Shown here: positions 44,436 to 52,660 of the stretch, piece after piece | Position numbering within the stretch: the stretch's first letter is position 1 | Layout of the letters: each line of letters opens with the position of its first letter | Assembly: GCF_009873495.1 (NCBI RefSeq) | Contig: NZ_CP046703.1 | Coordinates: 6,662,501-6,726,500, forward strand | DNA length: 64,000 nt | Direction of reading: 5' to 3' | Source of the DNA: Nostoc sp. ATCC 53789 | GTDB lineage: Bacteria; Cyanobacteriota; Cyanobacteriia; Cyanobacteriales; Nostocaceae | Program-made: the position numbers and the translations under genes | Notes under the pieces: generated by a model | What the model saw: only the letters and a program-made list of their open reading frames with translations | Told to the model about the DNA's origin: nothing | The model's database searches: none

Positions 44436-45329
44436 ATGGCTGACGAAAAGATTAGACAAATAGCTTTCTATGGTAAAGGCGGTATTGGTAAATCTACTAC
44501 CTCTCAAAACACCCTTGCAGCAATGGCTGAAATGGGTCAACGCATTCTAATTGTCGGTTGCGACCCTAAAGCTGACTCTACCCGTTTGATGCTACACAGT
44601 AAAGCTCAAACAAGTGTTCTTCAATTAGCTGCTGAAAGAGGCGCTGTAGAAGATATTGAACTCGAAGAAGTAATGCTGACTGGTTTCCGTGATGTACGTT
44701 GTGTGGAGTCTGGTGGTCCTGAACCCGGTGTAGGTTGCGCTGGTCGTGGTATCATCACTGCTATCAACTTCCTAGAAGAAAACGGTGCTTACAAAGACGT
44801 TGATTTTGTAAGTTACGACGTATTAGGTGACGTTGTGTGCGGTGGTTTTGCTATGCCTATTCGTGAAGGCAAGGCACAAGAAATCTACATCGTTACCTCT
44901 GGTGAAATGATGGCGATGTATGCAGCTAACAACATCGCTCGTGGTGTTCTCAAATATGCTCACACTGGCGGCGTGCGCTTGGGTGGTTTGATTTGTAACA
45001 GCCGTAACGTTGACCGGGAAATCGACTTAATCGAAACCTTGGCAAAACGTTTGAACACCCAAATGATTCACTATGTACCTCGTGACAACATTGTTCAACA
45101 CGCAGAATTGCGCCGGATGACTGTTAACGAGTACGCTCCTGATAGTAATCAAAGTAACGAATATCGGACATTGGCTACCAAGATTATCAACAACGACAAG
45201 CTCACTGTCCCCACTCCTATTGAGATGGAAGAGTTAGAAGAGTTGTTGATTGAATTCGGTATCCTCGAAAGCGACGAAAATACCGCAATGCTTGTTGGTA
45301 AGTCTGCTACTGAAGCACCCGTCAAGTAA
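44436..45329 (+). CDS. nifH: Nitrogenase iron protein (dinitrogenase reductase) paralogue
   Basis: This homodimeric iron-sulfur ATPase passes electrons to dinitrogenase. Its 297 residues include the P-loop GKGGIGKST (13-21), the switch region DPKADSTR, the cluster ligands Cys101 (GVGCAGRG, with Arg104, the site ADP-ribosylated in some bacteria) and Cys135 (VVCGGFAMP). All key residues are intact. It stands alone: no nifD, nifK or other nif gene is in the window, so this is probably a second copy of the nifH2 type known from Nostoc. It could serve in vegetative cells, under special conditions, or have no role in fixation. A terminator follows and then a CRISPR array. Confidence 0.95.
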   Translation: MADEKIRQIAFYGKGGIGKSTTSQNTLAAMAEMGQRILIVGCDPKADSTRLMLHSKAQTSVLQLAAERGAVEDIELEEVMLTGFRDVRCVESGGPEPGVGCAGRGIITAINFLEENGAYKDVDFVSYDVLGDVVCGGFAMPIREGKAQEIYIVTSGEMMAMYAANNIARGVLKYAHTGGVRLGGLICNSRNVDREIDLIETLAKRLNTQMIHYVPRDNIVQHAELRRMTVNEYAPDSNQSNEYRTLATKIINNDKLTVPTPIEMEELEELLIEFGILESDENTAMLVGKSATEAPVK

Positions 45330-45349
45330 TACTAATTAAATAATGGTTT

Positions 45350-45377
45350 AGGGTGGGCTACTTGTCCACCCTTTTCT
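45350..45377 (+). terminator. Terminator after nifH
   Basis: AGGGTGG-GCTACTTGT-CCACCCT followed by TTTTC, 20 bases beyond the nifH stop codon. Confidence 0.75.
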
Positions 45378-45382
45378 CATTG

Positions 45383-46719
45383 CTTTAAATCCCTAGTAGG
45401 GATTTTGATAAATTGCAATCGTTGATAGCCACACCAGCTAAAAGTGAAGCACTGTTTCAATCCCTAATAGGGATTTTGATAAATTGCAATCTGTAATTCC
45501 ATAGCGATTAATTACTTTTCAGAGTGTTTCAATCCCTAATAGGGATTTTGATAAATTGCAATTGTAAAGATTTTCTAATGCCTGTATTGTCAAATCCGTT
45601 TCAATCCCTAATAGGGATTTTGATAAATTGCAATGGGGCGATCGCTCCGGCACCTTAATTGCTTTGGCGTTTCAATCCCTAATAGGGATTTTGATAAATT
45701 GCAATTTTTCCTTCAAGCTTACCCAAATGCTACAACAATTGTTTCAATCCCTAATAGGGATTTTGATAAATTGCAATGGTATATCAAAGAAGCTTATTGG
45801 TCGTTTAAATATTAGTTTCAATCCCTAATAGGGATTTTGATAAATTGCAATTAACTACATCTCCATCTTGTGTAGCTGTTATTTGTTTCAATCCCTAATA
45901 GGGATTTTGATAAATTGCAATTAAAAAGTGTAACGTTTGGTGGTGGTGGAATAAGTTTCAATCCCTAATAGGGATTTTGATAAATTGCAATTCAAAGATT
46001 GCCCCGCCAAAGTCCCTGATAAATCTAGGCGTTTCAATCCCTAATAGGGATTTTGATAAATTGCAATATGCGCCTTCCTCTACTTTTCCGTATATAGATG
46101 CTCGTTTCAATCCCTAATAGGGATTTTGATAAATTGCAATCACAGGTAAGTCACCGGATGGTAAGAATGTATACAGTTTCAATCCCTAATAGGGATTTTG
46201 ATAAATTGCAATAATTTATGGGTTCACTATATCAACAACAGCAGTTACGTTTCAATCCCTAATAGGGATTTTGATAAATTGCAATCCAAAGTTGGTCTGT
46301 GGTAGAGCTATATAATCAGGTTTCAATCCCTAATAGGGATTTTGATAAATTGCAATTTGATACAGCCTGCTTAGGTTACTGCAATTTCCTTGTTTCAATC
46401 CCTAATAGGGATTTTGATAAATTGCAATTTTTCGTGGCGTTTCATCATATCCAATGACGACCAAAGTTTCAATCCCTAATAGGGATTTTGATAAATTGCA
46501 ATGCCACAATCAAAGGTAATAGAGGAGAAATTCAAGTTTCAATCCCTAATAGGGATTTTGATAAATTGCAATGGGGACATTGTGATGGAGGAGCGATCGC
46601 ATCTGCAACGTTTCAATCCCTAATAGGGATTTTGATAAATTGCAATTAGAAGTGGTGGCGATATCGCGCCTCCCCAAATCGAGTTTCAATCCCTAATAGG
46701 GATTTTGATAAATTGCAAT
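45383..46719 (-). CRISPR. CRISPR array, 19 repeats of 37 bp and 18 spacers
   Basis: On the + strand each repeat begins GTTTCAATCCCTAATAGGG and ends GATAAATTGCAAT. Repeats start at 45383 (degenerate), 45454, 45526, 45598, 45669, 45741, 45815, 45885, 45955, 46031, 46104, 46176, 46249, 46320, 46392, 46466, 46536, 46610 and 46683. Spacers are 33-39 bases. The complement ends in ATTGAAAC, the usual 5' handle of type I and III crRNAs, and the only degenerate repeat is at the nifH end, so the array is probably transcribed on the - strand with its leader right of 46719. No cas gene lies in the window. Spacers at 45635 and 46573 contain GCGATCGC (HIP1). Confidence 0.98.
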
Positions 46720-47204
46720 AGCGGGAGCCTGAAACCCAAGCTGTATTTAATTTTCAAGGTACAGTTGCGCGATTCAAGGGCAATCATAGCATTACAGAAT
46801 TTGTTTGGAAAGAGTGCCAAAAAATTTAAAGGCTGAAATCGTCTTTTGGTAAGCATTTTAGAGATTGCGCGGATTAGGATTAGGTGACTAATGGGTTGAA
46901 AGCCTTACTGTATTTGGAATAGAAGCACTTTTTGGGGACTTTAGAATTTCTACACCTACCCTTCCGCGCATTTGAGATATGAGAACCCAGCCAGAAAGTA
47001 ACTCAGTACAGAAAATTGCTTATCCCGTGGCTTTTCTTTGCCAATACAGGCGGTTTTTCTCTGACAAGAGCCACACAGAAAAAACATTTGGACAGCAAAC
47101 GAATCTAAAATATTACGGTAAACTGATTCATAAATTGTAATATTTGTTGTCGTACTACTGTACTGATAACCAAAAATCAAGTTTCCGCCAATTTTAAGGT
47201 AGAG
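46720..47204. promoter_or_regulatory. Probable CRISPR leader and intergenic DNA
   Basis: By array polarity, the 100-250 bases right of the last perfect repeat should hold the leader and promoter reading leftward. The stretch includes an A-rich run near 46820. No further motif can be assigned. The right part should carry the promoter of the dienelactone hydrolase gene. Confidence 0.5.
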
Positions 47205-48041
47205 ATGATGAAAGAAATAACACGCCGCAAATTTATCGCAACAAGCACCTTGGCGACGGGTTTTGCCTTGGCAGTGCAACCCATTTCTGCTCAAGTCACC
47301 GCTACCGATGCTAAGGGGTTGGTAGCTGGTGCAGTGAAAATTCCCGTCAAAGATGGCGAAATTCCTGCTTACAGAGCAGCACCCGCCACTGGTGAAAATT
47401 TCCCCATAGTCTTGGTAATCCAAGAAATCTTTGGTGTACACGAGCATATTCAAGATGTTACTCGTCGTTTTGCTCAGTTGGGATACTTGGCGATCGCACC
47501 GGAATTATTTATCCGTCAAGGCGATGTCACTAAGTTAAGCAGTATAGACGAAATTCGCCCAATTGTTTCCAAAGTACCAGATTCTCAAGTGTTATCCGAT
47601 CTCGATGCGACGGTAAAATGGGCTGTGAAATCAGCTAAAGGCAATGCCAATAAATTGGCGATTACAGGTTTCTGCTGGGGTGGCCGCATTACCTGGTTGT
47701 ATGCGGCACACAATCCCAAGGTGAAGGCAGGTGTTGCGTGGTATGGGCGACTCGTGGGCGATGCTACCGAACTTCAGCCCAAGTATCCAATTGATATTGC
47801 ATCAAAACTGACAGTCCCCATTCTCGGACTCTACGGTGGCAAAGATACGGGTATTCCCCTTAATACAGTAGAACAGATGCGCGATCGCTTAAAGTCTAGC
47901 AGTAGCAAATCTGAAATCATCGTCTACCCCGATGCACCGCACGCTTTTTTTGCCGATTATCGCCCCTCCTACCGCGAGAAAGATGCTAAGGACGGTTGGA
48001 AACGTCTTTTGGCGTGGTTTAAGAAGTATGGCGTTTCTTAA
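47205..48041 (+). CDS. Dienelactone hydrolase family protein with Tat signal
   Basis: This alpha/beta-hydrolase has 278 residues. The N-terminus carries a twin-arginine signal (TRRKFIATSTLATGFALAVQPISA), so it is probably exported folded. The DLH triad is visible: Cys in GFCWGGR (near 158), Asp in GGKDTGIP and His in PDAPHAFFADY, with the regulatory Glu in IQEIFGVHEHI. The family cleaves dienelactones and other esters; the natural substrate here is unknown. It is possibly monocistronic. Two ATGs at the start (MMK) make the exact first residue uncertain by one. Confidence 0.92.
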   Translation: MMKEITRRKFIATSTLATGFALAVQPISAQVTATDAKGLVAGAVKIPVKDGEIPAYRAAPATGENFPIVLVIQEIFGVHEHIQDVTRRFAQLGYLAIAPELFIRQGDVTKLSSIDEIRPIVSKVPDSQVLSDLDATVKWAVKSAKGNANKLAITGFCWGGRITWLYAAHNPKVKAGVAWYGRLVGDATELQPKYPIDIASKLTVPILGLYGGKDTGIPLNTVEQMRDRLKSSSSKSEIIVYPDAPHAFFADYRPSYREKDAKDGWKRLLAWFKKYGVS

Positions 48042-48212
48042 GCTGTTATGTCATTTGTCATTGGTCATTGGTCATTGGTTTTTAAGCATTTCTTTGTTCT
48101 CTTTGCGGTAGCCTGCGGCAAGCCGCTCCGCGTCTACGTTAAAAAATTGACTTTGACAAAGAGTTTTAGCCTTAACTGAACTGCATTGAAGGACAAATGA
48201 CAAATGAAACAT

Positions 48213-48241
48213 AGAAAAGCCTCCCATTATCGGGAGGCTTG
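48213..48241 (-). terminator. Terminator of the 1039-residue repeat protein gene
   Basis: On the - strand AAGCCTCCC-GATAAT-GGGAGGCTT is followed by TTCTATGTTT. The perfect 9-bp stem lies 26 bases after the stop codon at 48267, between convergent genes. Confidence 0.8.
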
Positions 48242-48266
48242 AATGTGAGCGGAGACAACTGTTAAA

Positions 48267-51200
48267 CTACGGCCTTGCAGCCAGCGCTCCTCCTAATGCA
48301 GAGAAAACGGCGGAGACGGATGCGGTGGCAAACAGCCACCACGCTGCTGTCGCTGCGGCTTTGCGGGTTTCTTCAGCTTGTCGCTGTGCTTGATGCTTCA
48401 CCTGTTCTAGGCGGCGTTGGGCTTCTTGCTGTATGCGTTCTGCACGTTGCAATACTGTGTTGCGGGCCCGTTCAATTTGGTCGATGATCCGGTTGGCATC
48501 TTCCTCAGAGATGTCCTCACGAGAACTCATAATTGCTACTAAAGTCTCACGATCAAAAGAAGATAAGCGATCGCGCAGGGCATCAAACCCCGCTTGAGGA
48601 TCGTCAAAAAATGTGCGGACATCGCCCTTGATGCTATCGTAATTGAGTTCCGGGCGATCCAGGGAGTTAAGATAGTTGCGGATGCGGGCAAAAACCCCAT
48701 CAATTGCATCTTGAATGCCTCGTTGGATATTCCGCACTTGTTCTACAAATTGATCCCTGACGGACACCATGTTATCGGCAATCCGCGCTGCTTCTTCATC
48801 AGACATATCTTCCCGAATCTTCAGCAGGGCGATGATGGTATCACGGTCAAAATGGGAAAGGCGATCGCTAAAACTTTCTACCCCCACTCGCGGATCGTGT
48901 AATAGTAGTTGCAAGTCGCGTTTAATACCTTCAGGATTGAGTTCTTCTTTACCAGTTTGGCGCAGATACTCTTCCAGATAAGCTTTGAATGTTTCTGCTC
49001 TTTGCTGTGTACGAGTAGCTAAACGACGAGGCGCACGTATAAAGTTACGAATCGAAGTTTGGGTGGAATCAATTATTTCATTAACTTGTTGTTCACTCAA
49101 GTCTTGACGTTGACTGAGCAACTTCACCAGCGTATCTCGGTCTAACTGCGACAATCGATGGCGCAGTGCGCTGGCTCCCTCTTTGGGATTTTCAAACAAT
49201 TTACTCAAATCTCGCTGAATACCTTCAGGATTCAGTTCTTGTTTACCAGTATTCCGTAGATAATCTGCGATCGTGGTGGTAACAGAGTCGTATTGCTCTT
49301 TGGCTTTATCTACTACAGCTTGGGGTGTGTGGCGAATGTTATGCCACGACTCTTCAGCCGCATTGATGATTTGATTAACTTGATCTTCACTCAAATCTTG
49401 GCGCTGACTCAACAATTGCACTAAGGTATCGCGGTCAAAGCGAGACAACCGCGCCCGAATTGAGCTAATTCCAGCTTGGGGATCTTCTAATAGCTTTTTG
49501 AACTCCGCGCGGATAGCATCAGGATTCAGTTCTGATTTCCCGGTGTTACGCAGATATGATTCCACATTCAACCACAGGGTTTCTGCTTGATATTGTGCTT
49601 GTTCAGCTAATCCTTTGGATTCTATCAAGACGCGATCGCGTTGTTTTTCCAATTCATCCAGAATGCTGTCTACTTCATATAGCTGAACATCATTACGTTC
49701 CAGCAATATCTCCCGAATTTCCTGACGTTCAATGTGCGCCAGTCGCAATGTCAGGGTTTCATAATCTGCATCTGGGTCTTGCAACAGTGGTTTAAAATTC
49801 CGCTCAATGCCTTCAGGTGTCAAATCTGTTTTCGGGGTAACGAGCAGATAACTTTCTACTGCGCGTTGCAAGTCTTGGACTATTTCTCTTTCTTCGATAC
49901 CTGTAACTGTCACCAGCACATCTTTGCGGACAACTTCTAGCCGATCTGCAATGCGCTGAATTTGGCTTTGGGTAAGTAGTCCTCGTTGTTGGAGAATTTT
50001 GACGAAATCGTTACGTGATAATCTTTCTAGTTCTCTGCGAACTATTCCAGGGTCAGCTGCTGGGTCGTAAATGACATCACGAAATTCTTGGGCGATTTTT
50101 TCTGGGCTTAGTTGCCAAGCATAAGTATTGTACAGATAATTTTCGACATCAGATCGAATTGGGCTATAGGGTTGTGATGGTGTTGGCAAACCTAACTTAT
50201 CTGCCTGTTGGGTGACTTTATCTTTGGCTGTGGTAAGGCTACCCAAGATTTTTTCCACATCCAAATCAGATAAATCTGCCCGTCCTAACACAATGCCGGT
50301 TAAGGCGGATAGTCCTTGCTGGATTGTACTTTGAATTGGCCCAGTAGTAGATGCCTTTTGGTCAGCTTCCTTGGAACCACGTGTTTCTGCAACTAATCGA
50401 TCCAGCTTGGCGTTAAGTTCATCTGTCTTACTTTGTCCTGCTGGAAGTGATTTCAGATAATCCATTAACTCACCCATCCGGTCTTCGGTGGGTGAATGCT
50501 GACTTACTACCTGTTGCCAAACCTTATATAAAGTATCAGCAATGCGGGTAACGTCTTTTTTGGAAAGGTCGGTGCGGCTGCTGACTAACTCGATAAATTT
50601 TTGGCGGTCGATGTTGCGAATATCTGGAGTCCCTGCGATCGCTTTTAATTGGGGATCGTTGAGTAAATTTTCAAAATCACTCCGAATTTTCGACACATCC
50701 AACTCTGGTGGACGCAGCTTATCTAAATAATCTTCTATGTTCTCCCGAATACTTCCAGGGTCGATGCCGCTTCCTAATTCTCGGCGAATGGCGGCGGCGG
50801 CGGCTTCAGCTGTTGCGACAACTTGATTATTGACAGCTTTCGCGCCTAGTGCGGCTGTAGCTGTCCCCATAATCGCTTGAAAACCGGAAGTTGCCGTATT
50901 TACGACTGAGCCAATTAAGGAACCCACAGTAGTGGAACTTACCCAAACCAGGAGTAAAAAGTAAGCACCCCAAATTACCAAACCGAGAATTGCTCCCAAT
51001 CCTGGATCTAAGATTACAAGGCTCAATTTAACTGCCAGGAAACAGGCAATTAATAAAGCGATCGTTACAGTGAATAACGTCCAAATCCCTACTGCTGTAC
51101 CGATTTTGCGAATGCTGCCGCCCAAACTTCCGACTTCCCCAGAATCTGAATCCGAGTCAGATGAGTGCCCCAGATAGGAAATACCGGCTGCAAGGGAAAG

Positions 51201-51386
51201 ATTAGTTAGAACTAATTGGAAAGCAAAGGCTAGGATCACGCCGGAGATTAAGGCCACAAAAAAGCGTGGCCCGGAAGTCAGAACCGATGCCTGTGCTGGC
51301 GTGACGTTTGAGGGATCTACTGGAATCTGTGCTAACCACAATAGTGGTTTGTAGAGTCCCAGCATGATTTCCGTACTTTGGAACAT
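48267..51386 (-). CDS. Large membrane-anchored protein with seven-plus helical repeats
   Basis: This 1039-residue protein is of unknown function. Three membrane helices lie at about 41-68, 96-125 and 130-152, and a fourth at about 1013-1034. Between them are repeats of about 80 residues at roughly 215-295, 410-490, 504-588, 604-687, 703-784, 800-880 and 898-980, plus a partial one at 353-390. The consensus is YLRxTGKxELNPEGIxRDL, then an acidic DP pair, RLSxFDRDTLVxLLSQR, and DLSExxVNxII. Units 4-6 are most alike. The last part before the final helix is a charged, Gln/Glu/Arg-rich amphipathic helix (QRAERIQQEAQRRLEQVKHQ). No family is recognised; a scaffold or tethering role between membranes is a guess. 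Confidence 0.85.
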   Translation of the reverse strand: MFQSTEIMLGLYKPLLWLAQIPVDPSNVTPAQASVLTSGPRFFVALISGVILAFAFQLVLTNLSLAAGISYLGHSSDSDSDSGEVGSLGGSIRKIGTAVGIWTLFTVTIALLIACFLAVKLSLVILDPGLGAILGLVIWGAYFLLLVWVSSTTVGSLIGSVVNTATSGFQAIMGTATAALGAKAVNNQVVATAEAAAAAIRRELGSGIDPGSIRENIEDYLDKLRPPELDVSKIRSDFENLLNDPQLKAIAGTPDIRNIDRQKFIELVSSRTDLSKKDVTRIADTLYKVWQQVVSQHSPTEDRMGELMDYLKSLPAGQSKTDELNAKLDRLVAETRGSKEADQKASTTGPIQSTIQQGLSALTGIVLGRADLSDLDVEKILGSLTTAKDKVTQQADKLGLPTPSQPYSPIRSDVENYLYNTYAWQLSPEKIAQEFRDVIYDPAADPGIVRRELERLSRNDFVKILQQRGLLTQSQIQRIADRLEVVRKDVLVTVTGIEEREIVQDLQRAVESYLLVTPKTDLTPEGIERNFKPLLQDPDADYETLTLRLAHIERQEIREILLERNDVQLYEVDSILDELEKQRDRVLIESKGLAEQAQYQAETLWLNVESYLRNTGKSELNPDAIRAEFKKLLEDPQAGISSIRARLSRFDRDTLVQLLSQRQDLSEDQVNQIINAAEESWHNIRHTPQAVVDKAKEQYDSVTTTIADYLRNTGKQELNPEGIQRDLSKLFENPKEGASALRHRLSQLDRDTLVKLLSQRQDLSEQQVNEIIDSTQTSIRNFIRAPRRLATRTQQRAETFKAYLEEYLRQTGKEELNPEGIKRDLQLLLHDPRVGVESFSDRLSHFDRDTIIALLKIREDMSDEEAARIADNMVSVRDQFVEQVRNIQRGIQDAIDGVFARIRNYLNSLDRPELNYDSIKGDVRTFFDDPQAGFDALRDRLSSFDRETLVAIMSSREDISEEDANRIIDQIERARNTVLQRAERIQQEAQRRLEQVKHQAQRQAEETRKAAATAAWWLFATASVSAVFSALGGALAARP

Positions 51387-52013
51387 TGTATTTCCTTCTA
51401 CTAAGTTTAAATTTGGGGAATTAAGATTTTCTTGAGAAGCAACTCTTAGTATTTTTGTCTGTATCTATGGCAATACCTAACTGTTTAGTTCAGAATCGTA
51501 GAATTTAGCTGTTGAAAGCATCTCTCCAAGGGCTGAAAACTATATACAGCAAAAGATATAAATTTTATTATCTAACGATAAAAGTAGTTAAAAATTTAGT
51601 TAATTATTGGCTGCCACGCTCTTAATTTTAACTGCTTAATCAAAATGATTGATTTTGCCAGAGCTATAGTTTGATTACTATAACTTTACATTTATTTATA
51701 ATTATCTTTTTATCACCCTCTCAGGGTGGATTTGTCTGCACTAATATGTTGTTGATTATCGTCCCCAAGAAGTGCCTGTAGTTTGTGCCTACAGGCAGAA
51801 AGAAATCTAGTTATAAATAGCTACATTAAAGTTAACAAATAAATTGTTGATGACAACAAGATGGCAACTCATTATTCCAGGGATTTGCCAATACTTGTAA
51901 GAGAATCATTTGCTTTGGAATTCAGTCAGTTATAGTGTCCAGCGCGATGTTCTACATCTGATTGACTGCTAGAAATTAAACATCTCAAAAGCTAAGAAAT
52001 TTTGGAGAAACAA
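51387..52013. promoter_or_regulatory. Divergent intergenic region upstream of the hli genes
   Basis: A 627-base AT-rich gap. At 51686-51703, TTTACATT-TA-TTTATAAT resembles the HLR1 direct repeat bound by RpaB at high-light genes (one half-site has T for C), although it lies more than 300 bases before the first hli start. A short inverted repeat (AGTGCCTGTAG...CTACAGGCA) is at about 51769-51796. No gene is visible. Confidence 0.4.
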
Positions 52014-52226
52014 ATGGCAACTCAAGAAACTCGGTCTTCTACTGACTTACCACCTGTTGCACCAGAATACAACGGTATAGACCGTAACGCTTTTCTGTTT
52101 GGCTGGACTCCTCAAGCCGAAATTTGGAATGGTCGTTTGGCAGCAATTGGTTTTCTCGCCTATTTGCTTTGGGATTTAGCTGGCTATAGCGTTTTACGCG
52201 ACGTACTGCACTTAGTTGGCTACTAA
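52014..52226 (+). CDS. High-light-inducible protein (Hlip), copy 1
   Basis: This is a single-helix chlorophyll-binding protein of 70 residues in the thylakoid membrane. The start ATG at 52014 follows GGAGAAACAA; an in-frame upstream TTG is not needed. The chlorophyll-binding motif AEIWNGRLAAIGF (ExxNxRxAxxGF) starts the single membrane helix, after the conserved FLFGWTPQ. Such proteins protect newly made photosystem parts and quench excess energy. A very similar copy follows 42 bases later. Confidence 0.93.
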   Translation: MATQETRSSTDLPPVAPEYNGIDRNAFLFGWTPQAEIWNGRLAAIGFLAYLLWDLAGYSVLRDVLHLVGY

Positions 52227-52268
52227 AGATTGAACCTTTGAAAACTTACTGGATATTGGAGAAAAAAA

Positions 52269-52472
52269 ATGGAACCTCGATCTTCTACTGATTTAGCACC
52301 TGTTGCTAAAGCCTACAATGGTGTAGACCGCAATGCTTTTTTGTTTGGTTGGACTCCTCAAGCTGAAATCTGGAACGGTCGTTTGGCAGCAATTGGTTTT
52401 CTTGCCTATTTGCTTTGGGATTTAGCTGGCTATAGTGTCTTACGCGATGTATTGCACATAATTAGCTATTAG
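52269..52472 (+). CDS. High-light-inducible protein (Hlip), copy 2
   Basis: A 67-residue tandem paralogue of the preceding gene. It shares DRNAFLFGWTPQAEIWNGRL and the following helix unchanged, with differences only in the N-terminal arm (MEPRSSTDLAPVAKAYNGV) and the last residues (HIISY against HLVGY). The ATG follows GGAGAAAAAAA. The DNA of the helix region is also nearly identical, so the duplication is recent or kept alike by gene conversion. It is probably co-transcribed with copy 1. Confidence 0.93.
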   Translation: MEPRSSTDLAPVAKAYNGVDRNAFLFGWTPQAEIWNGRLAAIGFLAYLLWDLAGYSVLRDVLHIISY

Positions 52473-52486
52473 TAACCACAGCTATA

Positions 52487-52588
52487 TAAGCTGTTACGCC
52501 TTTAATTTGCACTAATATTTTTTCAATATGATTGTGGGGTGGGCATCTTGCCCGCCCTGATAATGCAAGTTGTATACGTAACAGCTTA
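52487..52588. mobile_element. 102-bp inverted-end element, copy 2
   Basis: It starts TAAGCTGTTACGCC and ends CGTAACAGCTTA. It has the same length as copy 1 (43847-43948) and is over 90 % identical to it, with a paired change at the ends that keeps them complementary. It lies 14 bases after the second hli gene and may form its transcript end. Confidence 0.78.
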
Positions 52589-52626
52589 AGACTTCCGCAA
52601 ATAGTAATCTAAACCCTAGTTTTCAG

Positions 52627-52654
52627 GTAGGGGCAATTCATGAATTGCCCCTAC
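52627..52654. repeat. Interspersed perfect palindrome, copy 3 of 3
   Basis: This is identical to the 28-base palindrome at 25545-25572 (core GGGGCAATTCATGAATTGCC). It lies directly at the 3' end of the - strand permease gene. Confidence 0.85.
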
Positions 52655-52660
52655 TTTTAT

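Noticed and set aside
45628..45828. Open frames inside the CRISPR array
   Set aside because: They consist of repeat and spacer DNA read through; not genes.
46956..47453. A 165-codon frame on the - strand
   Set aside because: It is antisense to the start of the dienelactone hydrolase gene, and its Cys-rich translation resembles no family.
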